The position numbers and the translations under genes are program-made. Below the pieces are notes generated by a model. The model was not told the origin of the DNA. It searched no databases and was given only the letters and a program-made list of their open reading frames with translations. From contig JAJCXL010000308.1 of the NCBI GenBank assembly GCA_029263435.1, forward strand, positions 1 to 9,610: DNA of 9,610 nt, read 5' to 3'. Positions 1 through 5,752 of the stretch are shown here, piece by piece. This DNA comes from Acidobacteriota bacterium. GTDB lineage: Bacteria > Acidobacteriota > Vicinamibacteria > Marinacidobacterales > SMYC01. The stretch's first letter is position 1. The number at the start of each line of letters is the position of its first letter.

Positions 1-222
1 TCGACTCAAGGCGACCGGAACTTGCTCTGTCTCCTCGATGGGCTCCTCGAGGAAGATGGGGGAGACGAGAACCTTCTTCCCGGGCAGCCAAGTCGCGGTG
101 CCCGCTACCAGGAAGCGAACGAACCAATGCCTGTCATCGAACAGGAAATCCTTGGTTCTTCCGATGTCACCGTCGGTGGCGAGCAGCGTATACCCTTTCA
201 AGACATCCAAACTTCTCAACAT
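1..222 (-). CDS. PRC-barrel domain protein, N-terminal part (runs off left edge)
   Basis: An open frame starts at ATG (222-220) and stays open to base 1, giving 74 residues with no stop, so the gene continues outside the window. A GGAGG lies 6 bases upstream of the ATG, a strong ribosome binding site that supports this start. The translation begins MLRSLDVLKGYTLLATDGDI and continues with a DFLFDDRHW segment, an FLVAGTATWLPGKKVLVSP segment and an acidic stretch. This is the usual pattern of stand-alone PRC-barrel proteins (a Gly-Asp turn, an FDD-x-W strand, then a WLPG(K/R)KVLVSP strand). The barrel is a small beta fold found in RimM and in stress- or photosynthesis-associated proteins; no enzymatic role is assigned to this class. 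The gene is divergent from the superoxide dismutase gene, so shared stress regulation is possible but is inference. The family call is fairly secure; the function is unknown. Confidence 0.82.
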   Translation of the reverse strand, partial: MLRSLDVLKGYTLLATDGDIGRTKDFLFDDRHWFVRFLVAGTATWLPGKKVLVSPIFLEEPIEETEQVPVALSR

Positions 223-306
223 TGTTGACCTCCACTCACGTTGTCCTTCGAGGATAGCGAGCCGCTGGCGGCGAGAGTATCCGGTGAACGGCGTAGTTGT
301 GGGCGC

Positions 307-326
307 GGTCGTGACCCGGGTCGTGA
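307..326. repeat. Direct repeat GGTCGTGA x2 around a 10-bp palindrome
   Basis: GGTCGTGA occurs at 307-314 and again at 319-326, a 12-base period, and the perfect palindrome GACCCGGGTC (313-322) bridges the copies. It sits about 100 bases upstream of the SOD start and 85 bases upstream of the PRC-barrel start, where a transcription factor site would be expected. A known regulator cannot be named from this sequence. Confidence 0.4.
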
Positions 327-374
327 TTCTCTGAGGTGTTTCCACCACCGGAGTAGGGACTCCAGGGTATGGAG

Positions 375-400
375 GACGATCGCGGTCTCGGAGACGATCG
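375..400. repeat. Direct repeat GACGATCG x2 just upstream of the SOD gene
   Basis: GACGATCG is at 375-382 and 393-400 with an 18-base period; the spacer includes a GGTCTC/GAGAC inverted pair. The copies end 27 bases before the chosen TTG start, within the probable leader or promoter of the SOD gene. They may be an operator, or chance in GC-rich DNA. Confidence 0.3.
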
Positions 401-412
401 GTGACATCCAAG

Positions 413-419
413 AAAGGAG
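413..419 (+). promoter_or_regulatory. Ribosome binding site AAAGGAG that decides a TTG start
   Basis: AAAGGAG lies 8 bases upstream of TTG at 428, ideal spacing, and the protein that follows begins where SOD homologues begin. An upstream in-frame GTG at 401 also has a GGAG (390-393) 7 bases before it, so it is not excluded. It would add nine residues without family counterpart. Confidence 0.65.
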
Positions 420-427
420 ACCAACCA

Positions 428-1030
428 TTGACCTATCAAGTAAGAAAATTCGAGTCTCTCGATAAAGTCGAAGGCTTCAGTCGGGGTCTCATCGACGACC
501 ACCTAGCGCTATATGAAGGATACGTAACCAACACCAACGATCTCTCGCAGAAGCTGAACGAGCTCGTCGATTCTGACAGCGATCCCATGATTCACGATGA
601 GCTGCGGCGCCGGCTGGGATGGGAGTGGAACGGGATGCGCTTGCACGAGCTGTATTTCGACAACCTCGGCGGGTCGGGTGAGCTCGATCGGGAGACGATG
701 CTCTCCGAGAAGCTCGAGCGAAATCTGGGTGGACTGGATCGCTGGCGACACGACATCGAGCGCATCGGTGGCATGCGCGGGGTGGGCTGGGTCATCCTCT
801 ACTTCGACCCTACTTCGGAGACGCTGATGAACGCTTGGGTGGATGAGCACGATTCCGGTCATCCTTCCGGTGCGGTGCCTCTCGTCGTGATGGATGTATG
901 GGAGCACGCCTTCTGGAAAGACTACGGCTCCGACAAAGCGCGCTACGTCCGAACGTTTCTGGATAATCTCGACTGGGGTGTCGCTTGCGAGCGGTACCAA
1001 TCGAGTCTGCGAACGGCATCAGTGCTATAG
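428..1030 (+). CDS. Fe/Mn-type superoxide dismutase (divergent subgroup)
   Basis: Predicted to convert superoxide to hydrogen peroxide and oxygen (EC 1.15.1.1). Starting at TTG 428 it has 200 residues, normal for the family. The four metal ligands are visible: H25 in DDHLALYEGYV, H73 in MRLHELYFDNLGG, and D156 and H160 in the signature DVWEHAF. These fall almost exactly at the E. coli Fe-SOD positions (H26, H73, D156, H160, from memory). The C-terminal helix ends in the typical FLDNLDWGVACERY. It differs from textbook SodA/SodB in the second-ligand helix (WNGMRLHELYF instead of a WNHxFYW type) and in the substrate-channel strand (GWVILYFD). It therefore belongs to a side branch, and the metal cannot be assigned. 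No signal peptide, so probably cytoplasmic. It is divergent from the PRC-barrel gene and separate from the signalling operon downstream. Confidence 0.88.
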   Translation: MTYQVRKFESLDKVEGFSRGLIDDHLALYEGYVTNTNDLSQKLNELVDSDSDPMIHDELRRRLGWEWNGMRLHELYFDNLGGSGELDRETMLSEKLERNLGGLDRWRHDIERIGGMRGVGWVILYFDPTSETLMNAWVDEHDSGHPSGAVPLVVMDVWEHAFWKDYGSDKARYVRTFLDNLDWGVACERYQSSLRTASVL

Positions 1031-1032
1031 AT
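1023..1032 (+). promoter_or_regulatory. Candidate extended -10 promoter for the signalling operon
   Basis: TGCTATAGAT overlaps the SOD stop codon and fits an extended -10 (TGn followed by a TATAAT-like hexamer). There is no good -35 box at normal spacing; TCGAGT at 1001-1006 is the nearest and is poor. Transcription from it would begin near 1038-1040, close to the 5' edge of the foldable element at 1037-1106, which mildly supports both. A sigma-70-like consensus in an unknown phylum is a weak guide. Confidence 0.28.
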
Positions 1033-1036
1033 CTAA

Positions 1037-1106
1037 GGCCGGTAGTCAGGAGCCGGTTGGGGGCTCCTGGGACCGCAAGAGCTCTAAAGTTCTCGCGCGA
1101 CGGGCC
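1037..1106 (+). ncRNA. Candidate structured leader RNA (three-way junction, possibly riboswitch-like)
   Basis: GGCCGGT (1037-1043) can pair with ACGGGCC (1100-1106) with one G-G mismatch. Inside are a perfect 8-bp hairpin, CAGGAGCC/GGCTCCTG (1047-1054 with 1062-1069, 7-base loop), and a weaker hairpin, CGC-AA-GAG with CTC-GCG (1074-1097). The result is a closed three-way junction about 65 bases before the TonB-receptor start. The order GGGAC, CGCAA, CTAAAG, then GGGCCGATGG loosely recalls the c-di-GMP-I (GEMM) riboswitch, which has GGGACGCAAAGC and ends in a GCCGATGG-like strand. However, the GNRA loop and several conserved bases are missing. It could be a diverged riboswitch, another leader, or chance pairing in GC-rich DNA. 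The hairpin is not followed by a T run, so it does not look like a terminator for the SOD gene. Confidence 0.28.
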
Positions 1107-1170
1107 GATGGGGATCGTGGACGAGTCCTAACTCCCACCAATAGGGGATCGGGCTCCCGAGAGACCCTAG

Positions 1171-3189
1171 ATGAGCTCATTTCGGCATGATCGGCCCCTG
1201 CGGCAGGTCGCTTCGTTGTGCCTGCTCGTCTTCGCTTCGTGGGTCGCGCCCGCATTTGGGAGAACCGCGGACGAGAGCCAGGAGGATCTTCCGACGACGC
1301 TCAAGGACCTCTCGCTCGTCGAGCTCATGGACATCGAGGTCACCTCGGTGTCGCGTAAGCCCCAGACCCATCATGAAACGAGTGCAGCCGTCACGGTCAT
1401 TCGCGGCGAGACCATTCGCCGCTCCGGGGCGACGTCCATCCCGGAGGCACTTCGCCTCGCTCCCGGAGTGCACGTCGCGCAGATCGATGCCAATAAATGG
1501 GCGGTCGGGATCCGCGGATTCTCGTCTCGGCTTTCGCGCTCCGTGCTCGCGATGTCCGATGGACGGAGCCTCTATACCCCGTTATTCGCGGGCGTGTATT
1601 GGGAGAGCCAGGACACCCTCCTCGATGACATCGATCGCATCGAGGTCGTCCGGGGCCCCGGCGGGAGTCTCTGGGGGTCGAACGCTTATAGCGGAGTGAT
1701 CAACATCATTTCAAAGACCGCTCGCGAGACCCAAGGGTGGCTGATCAATGGCGGCGGCGGAAATCAAGAGCGCGGCTTCGGAGCGTTTCGCTACGGAGGA
1801 AGCAAAGGCGAAGGGTTCCACTATCGGGTCTACGGGAAGTATTTCGACCGTGACGAGAACTTCCACGAGGACGGCGACGGCTTCGATGCCTGGCACATGG
1901 GCCAAGGTGGCTTTCGCGCGGATTGGGAACGAGGTGCCGACAACGTCAGCCTGTTCGGCAATGTCTATAGCGGCCGTTCCGGGCAGCGGACCCGAATCGC
2001 GCTGTTCGACCCTCCTTACACGTCGCTCGTGAACGGCGACGCCGCGTTCCAAGGTCAGAACGTTCTCGGCCGATGGCGGAGGGCGCTCTCCGGAGGCAGT
2101 GAGCTCGAGCTCCAGTTCTGGTACGACCGGACCGATCGGCGCGAGCCTCTTTTCGAAGAAGTAAGAAACACTGTCGACTTCGAGCTGAGACACCGGTCGA
2201 GTCCGTTCGACAACCACGACCTCAACTGGGGTCTCGGTTACCGCGTGTCTTCGGATCGTACGCGCGGTGTGCCCACGGTGTCTTTCGATCCGCTGGGCCG
2301 GACTCTTCCCTTGTACAACGGCTTCGTGCAGGACGACATTCGGATTACGGAGCGGCTTCGCCTTTCGCTGGGAGCGAAGCTCGAGCACAACGCGTTCTCC
2401 GGCTTCGAATTTCAGCCCAGTGTTCGTTTCGCGTGGACGGAGCCGGGCTACACACTGTGGGGCGCGGTCTCGCGTGCGGTGAGGACGCCCTCCCGTCTCG
2501 ATCACGACCTTTCGTTGACCGCGACCAGAGACGAGGCGAGTGGAGTCTTTCCTCGGGTGTTGGGGCAGTCGAGTTTCGCCGCCGAGAACTTGGTGGCCGT
2601 GGAGCTCGGGTTTCGCAGCCGGCTAGGCGAGCGCATCCTCCTCGACACGGCTGTTTTCAAGAATTACTACGACGACACTGGGAGCATCGACCCGGGGACG
2701 CCGTTCGAAGAGGCGGCGGGAAGCGGCACTCGGACTATCTTTCCCTACGTCATCGGCAACACTCTCGAAGGAGAGAGTCACGGATTCGAGCTCTCCTCGC
2801 ACGTGAGTGTCCATGATGGTTGGCGGCTCCGCGCGACGTACTCTTTCGTCGATCTGACGTTGAGGAACAAGCCCGGGAGCCTAGACCCCGTCTCCGCCCA
2901 AGCCGCTGGCCGGACGCCGCGTCACCTCGCGGGTCTGAATAGCTTCGTACAGCTTCCGGGAGGCTTCGAGGTCGATCTTGGATTGCGGGGCGCGAGCGCG
3001 CTCGCGAGTGATCCGGTGCCTGGCTATCTCACCGCCGACGCGAGGCTCGCATTCGCGCCGACACCTTCTTTGAGCTTGTCGCTCGTCGGACGCAACTTGC
3101 TCGACGCCGAGCATGTCGAGTTCGTCGACGCGGGACGGGCCATCGCCGTGAAGCGATCGATCTACTTTCGGGTCGACCTCCGCTTTTGA
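1171..3189 (+). CDS. TonB-dependent outer-membrane receptor
   Basis: A 672-residue outer-membrane beta-barrel receptor or transporter, powered through TonB-ExbB-ExbD; the substrate is not readable. Residues 11-30 form a signal peptide (LRQVASLCLLVFASWVAPAFG), followed by the segment DLSLVELMDIEVTSVSRKPQ at 46-65, common at the mature N-terminus of receptors of this type. The plug domain spans about 66-182 and carries IRGFSSR, an EVVRGPGGSLWGSNAYSGVINI block and other hallmarks. The remainder is the 22-strand barrel, ending YFRVDLRF with the terminal Phe expected for BAM-dependent insertion. The ATG at 1171 has only a weak GAGA upstream, but it gives a complete signal peptide. It is the first gene of the operon; the next start codon is 4 bases after its stop. 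The steady link with a YfiR-type gene suggests that the receptor may sense as well as import, which is inference. Confidence 0.93.
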   Translation: MSSFRHDRPLRQVASLCLLVFASWVAPAFGRTADESQEDLPTTLKDLSLVELMDIEVTSVSRKPQTHHETSAAVTVIRGETIRRSGATSIPEALRLAPGVHVAQIDANKWAVGIRGFSSRLSRSVLAMSDGRSLYTPLFAGVYWESQDTLLDDIDRIEVVRGPGGSLWGSNAYSGVINIISKTARETQGWLINGGGGNQERGFGAFRYGGSKGEGFHYRVYGKYFDRDENFHEDGDGFDAWHMGQGGFRADWERGADNVSLFGNVYSGRSGQRTRIALFDPPYTSLVNGDAAFQGQNVLGRWRRALSGGSELELQFWYDRTDRREPLFEEVRNTVDFELRHRSSPFDNHDLNWGLGYRVSSDRTRGVPTVSFDPLGRTLPLYNGFVQDDIRITERLRLSLGAKLEHNAFSGFEFQPSVRFAWTEPGYTLWGAVSRAVRTPSRLDHDLSLTATRDEASGVFPRVLGQSSFAAENLVAVELGFRSRLGERILLDTAVFKNYYDDTGSIDPGTPFEEAAGSGTRTIFPYVIGNTLEGESHGFELSSHVSVHDGWRLRATYSFVDLTLRNKPGSLDPVSAQAAGRTPRHLAGLNSFVQLPGGFEVDLGLRGASALASDPVPGYLTADARLAFAPTPSLSLSLVGRNLLDAEHVEFVDAGRAIAVKRSIYFRVDLRF

Positions 3190-3193
3190 CACC

Positions 3194-3772
3194 ATGAATA
3201 AACCGAAGTGGTGGCAGCGGCACATGTTTCAGGTCATGTTGTCGTGCGTTTGTGCCTTGACGTTGAACGGCACCCACAGTGTCGCCCTCGCTCAAAGCGC
3301 TAGTGAGGCGGAAGTCAAGGCCGCCTTTCTTTATAACTTCACCAAGTTCGTCGATTGGCCGATCGAGCAGCATTCGCGTCCGCTCGTGATCGGCGTCATC
3401 GGCGATGAGCACTTCGAAAAGCTACTCGTTCAGACCATTGCGGGCGAAAGGGTCGGCAGCCGTACGCTCGTCTCAAAATCCCTCACTCCGGAAGAGGAGC
3501 TCGGTGATTGTCATGTCTTGTTCGTCAGCGCCGCGGTCGGGTCGGAGACCCCCGCGATTCTCGCCCGGGTGCGCGGCAAAGGAATACTCACGGTGGGTGA
3601 GGCGGAGGACTTCACGACCGCGGGCGGTATCATCGGACTTCGCGTCATCGACCGAAAGGTGCGGTTCTCGGTAAACCTCAACGCAGCCAGGATCTCGGAG
3701 CTCACCATTAGCTCACAGCTTTTGAAGCTCGCGAGCGATGTGCTCACGGCGGGGAACGTGAAGGCGCGATGA
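3194..3772 (+). CDS. YfiR-family periplasmic regulator (DUF4154)
   Basis: 192 residues with an N-terminal signal peptide (about 11-34, ending SVALAQS), so periplasmic. Family motifs are clear: EAEVKAAFLYNFTKFVDWP at 38-56, GDCHVLFVS at 104-112, ILTVGEAEDF at 131-140, then GGIIGLR and VRFSVNLNAARISELTISSQLLKLA at 144-180. In Pseudomonas aeruginosa, YfiR binds the periplasmic CHASE8 domain of the diguanylate cyclase YfiN and keeps it off. The gene immediately downstream here encodes a CHASE8 histidine kinase, so the same contact is likely but with a kinase. The mature protein has a single cysteine (C106), so the intramolecular disulfides reported for P. aeruginosa YfiR cannot form. ATG 3194 has no obvious Shine-Dalgarno and follows the receptor stop by 4 bases, so translation is probably coupled. 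ATG 3224 is an alternative that still leaves a signal peptide. Confidence 0.93.
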   Translation: MNKPKWWQRHMFQVMLSCVCALTLNGTHSVALAQSASEAEVKAAFLYNFTKFVDWPIEQHSRPLVIGVIGDEHFEKLLVQTIAGERVGSRTLVSKSLTPEEELGDCHVLFVSAAVGSETPAILARVRGKGILTVGEAEDFTTAGGIIGLRVIDRKVRFSVNLNAARISELTISSQLLKLASDVLTAGNVKAR

Positions 3773-5307
3773 GGCTCCTCAAACGCGTTTCCATCCATCG
3801 CAAGCTGACTTTGATTGGCTTGGCGACCAGTGCCTGCTCTCTCATGCTGGCCTGTGCGGCGCTGTTTACCTACGAAGTGTCGTCTTTCAAGAAAGCGATG
3901 GTCCAGCGACTGACGACGCAAGCAGAGATCGCCGCCTTCAACGCCGGCTCGGCAGTTCTCTTCGGAGATCGGACCGCCGCGATCTTGACGCTTGCCGCGC
4001 TGCGCTCCGAGCCGCACATGATCTCGGCCACGATCTTCGACGCGGCAGGCAGCATCTTCGTGGATGACCGGCGGGTCGGCGACTCGAGTGAGGCGATTGG
4101 CTTGGACGATAGCGGGGACGCCCGATCGTATTCTTTCTACGAGAACGAGCTGCGCTTGTCGGAGCCCATTCTCGTCGACGGAAAAAAAGTGGGAACTCTC
4201 TGGTTGCGCTCTGACACGGGAGAGCTGGAGGAGCGTGCCGCCAACTTGGCCTTCATCGCGGGCTTGGTGTTGCTCGCCACCTTGTTCATCGCGCATGTCG
4301 TCTATTCCAAGCTCCAGCGCTCGATATCCAAGCCGCTCCTGCAGCTAGCCGAGCAGGCGCGTGCGGTGACGATAGACAAAGACTTCTCCGTTCGGACGCA
4401 CTCGGAGAGCGAAGACGAGATCGGGGACCTGGTCTCGTCTTTCAACGATATGCTCTCGGAGATCGAGCGGCGCGAGGCCGAGCTCGAGCGCCAGACGCGG
4501 GAGCTTCAGGAGGAAGTCGCGGCGCGGGTCGAAGCTCAGAGAGAGCTCGCAGCCCATGCCGACGAGCTGGTGCGCTCGAATCGAGAGCTCGAGAACTTCG
4601 CCTACGTGGCCTCTCACGATCTTCAAGAGCCGCTGCGGATGGTGGCGAGCTATACGCAACTGCTGGCCGAGGAATATCGCGGCAAGCTCGGCGAAGAGGC
4701 CGATGAGTACATCGGCTTCGCCGTCGGTGGCGCGACCCGAATGCAGGCACTCATTCAGGCGCTCTTGGCTTATTCACGCATCAGCACCGTCGACGACAGA
4801 AAAACTACGGTCGATGCGGACGAGATTCTCGCAACGGTCATCGGCGACTTGTCCGCGGTGATCGCGGAGTCCGGGGCGAGGGTTGTGACCCATCCATTAC
4901 CGAGCGTCGTCACCGATCCTTCTCGATTGGCGCAAGTACTCCAGAACTTGATCTCAAACGCCATCAAGTACCGGCGGGGCGCTCCGGTCATCGAGGTCGA
5001 CGCCCGACAGGACGAGGACCAGTGGGTCTTCTCCGTCAAAGACAACGGCATTGGGATCGAATCCAGATACTCCGATCGCGTGTTCCTTATGTTTCAAAGG
5101 CTTCACACTCAAAGCGAGTACGAAGGCACGGGGATCGGGCTCGCGCTGTGCAAACGCATCGTCGAGCGTCAGGACGGCAAGATCTGGTTGGAGTCGGAGC
5201 CCGGCTCGGGCTCGACATTCTTTTTCACGATTCCTACCGCGGCGCTGGATCGGGAATCCATGCCCGCGACCTACCCACCCTCAGAAGGAAACCATGCTCA
5301 TGTCTAG
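3769..5307 (+). CDS. Membrane sensor histidine kinase, CHASE8-HAMP-HisKA-HATPase
   Basis: 512 residues. TM1 is about 12-35. A periplasmic domain at about 36-158 has the CHASE8 pattern known from YfiN: AFNAGSAVLFGDRTAA near 56-71, ATIFDAAGSIFVDD, and EPILVDGKKVGTLWL at 132-146. TM2 is 160-180, HAMP about 181-235, and a Glu/Arg-rich coiled coil follows to about 265. The HisKA domain carries the phospho-acceptor H283 in ASHDLQEPLR, the class common in phytochrome-like kinases. The ATPase domain has the N box (N397 in NLISNAIKYR), G1 (DNGIGI 425-430), F box (FLMFQRLH) and G2 (GTGIGLAL 453-460). There is no receiver domain, so phosphate must go to a separate protein. The start overlaps the YfiR stop (ATGA, 4 bases) and the 3' end overlaps the next start by 14 bases. 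Likely job: convert YfiR or envelope state into phosphorylation of the receivers encoded next door. Confidence 0.95.
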   Translation: MRLLKRVSIHRKLTLIGLATSACSLMLACAALFTYEVSSFKKAMVQRLTTQAEIAAFNAGSAVLFGDRTAAILTLAALRSEPHMISATIFDAAGSIFVDDRRVGDSSEAIGLDDSGDARSYSFYENELRLSEPILVDGKKVGTLWLRSDTGELEERAANLAFIAGLVLLATLFIAHVVYSKLQRSISKPLLQLAEQARAVTIDKDFSVRTHSESEDEIGDLVSSFNDMLSEIERREAELERQTRELQEEVAARVEAQRELAAHADELVRSNRELENFAYVASHDLQEPLRMVASYTQLLAEEYRGKLGEEADEYIGFAVGGATRMQALIQALLAYSRISTVDDRKTTVDADEILATVIGDLSAVIAESGARVVTHPLPSVVTDPSRLAQVLQNLISNAIKYRRGAPVIEVDARQDEDQWVFSVKDNGIGIESRYSDRVFLMFQRLHTQSEYEGTGIGLALCKRIVERQDGKIWLESEPGSGSTFFFTIPTAALDRESMPATYPPSEGNHAHV

Positions 5308-5752
5308 AGTTGTCGATATCTTGCTGGTCGAAGACAGCCTTGGTGACGCGAAGCTCACGATGAAGGCGCTCGCGCGTAGCACCATCGAGAATCGGGTCCA
5401 TCACGTGAAAGACGGCGTCGAGGCGGTCGAGTTTCTGCGCGGCTGTCCCGGAAAACCGGAGCCCATCCATCCCGATCTGATTTTGTTGGACTTGAACCTC
5501 CCTAGAAAGGACGGGCGCGAAGTGTTGGCCGACATCAAGGCGGATCCAGAGCTGATGAGGATCCCGGTGGTCGTGCTGACGACGTCTCGCACCGACGCGG
5601 ATATTCGGGGAAGCTACGAGCTCCACGCGAATTGCTACGTGAACAAACCCGTCGACCTTCAGTCGTTCATGAAGGTCGTTTCGTTCATCGATCAGTTTTG
5701 GTTCTCGGTCGCGCAACTACCGGAAGCCCAAGTCGAGAGGAGTACCTCATGA
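5294..5752 (+). CDS. Single-domain response regulator (Rcp1-like receiver)
   Basis: 152 residues made of one receiver domain with no output domain. Key residues are present: the acidic pair E13/D14 in LVEDSLGDA, the phospho-acceptor D66 in LILLDLNLPRKDG, T96/T97 in VVLTTS, and K118 in YVNKPVD. The LGDAxL and NLPRKDGREVL wording is that of the cyanobacterial Rcp1 group, commonly encoded next to kinases with the ASHDLQEPLR-type HisKA. The chosen ATG has AGAAGGA 4 bases upstream; a second ATG two codons on (5300) is possible. It overlaps the kinase stop by 14 bases and the next start by 4 bases. It probably takes phosphate from the upstream kinase and acts by protein contact or as a phosphate sink competing with the next protein's receivers; this role is inferred. 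Confidence 0.95.
   Translation: MLMSRVVDILLVEDSLGDAKLTMKALARSTIENRVHHVKDGVEAVEFLRGCPGKPEPIHPDLILLDLNLPRKDGREVLADIKADPELMRIPVVVLTTSRTDADIRGSYELHANCYVNKPVDLQSFMKVVSFIDQFWFSVAQLPEAQVERSTS

Larger units (their letters stand above)
223..427. promoter_or_regulatory. Divergent intergenic region between PRC-barrel and SOD genes
   Basis: About 205 bases separate the two divergent start codons, so promoters for both genes should lie here, but I find no clear -35/-10 pair on either strand. It contains two pairs of short direct repeats and a palindrome (listed separately). It also has two small adjacent hairpins ahead of the SOD gene: GGTG/CACC with loop TTTC at 335-346, and GGAGT/ACTCC with loop AGGG at 350-363. 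These could be operator or leader elements; this is inference from sequence symmetry only. No convincing gene lies in the gap. Confidence 0.45.

Noticed and set aside
401..427. GTG at 401 as start of the SOD gene
   Set aside because: It adds nine residues with no family counterpart, and the AAAGGAG at 413-419 fits TTG 428 better; kept only as an alternative.
1046..1070. Strong hairpin after the SOD gene as an intrinsic terminator
   Set aside because: The stem is good, but it is followed by GACCGCAAGAG with no T tract, so it is better explained as part of a leader structure or a simple GC-rich hairpin.
1711..2505. 264-residue minus-strand open frame inside the TonB receptor gene
   Set aside because: It is antisense to a gene with clear plug and barrel motifs; the protein is Arg/Glu/Val-rich low-complexity text typical of reversed GC-rich codons, with no recognisable motif.
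3511..4296. 261-residue minus-strand open frame across YfiR and the kinase
   Set aside because: It spans two well-supported overlapping genes on the other strand and has no domain pattern or ribosome binding site of note.
5051..5293. Upstream extension of the response regulator frame
   Set aside because: These codons read the kinase ATPase domain out of frame; the receiver fold begins right after ATG 5294, which has its own Shine-Dalgarno.
5632..5748. Upstream extension of the GGDEF-EAL frame
   Set aside because: It overlaps the receiver gene out of frame; ATG 5749 with GAGAGGAG and an ATGA overlap is the natural start.
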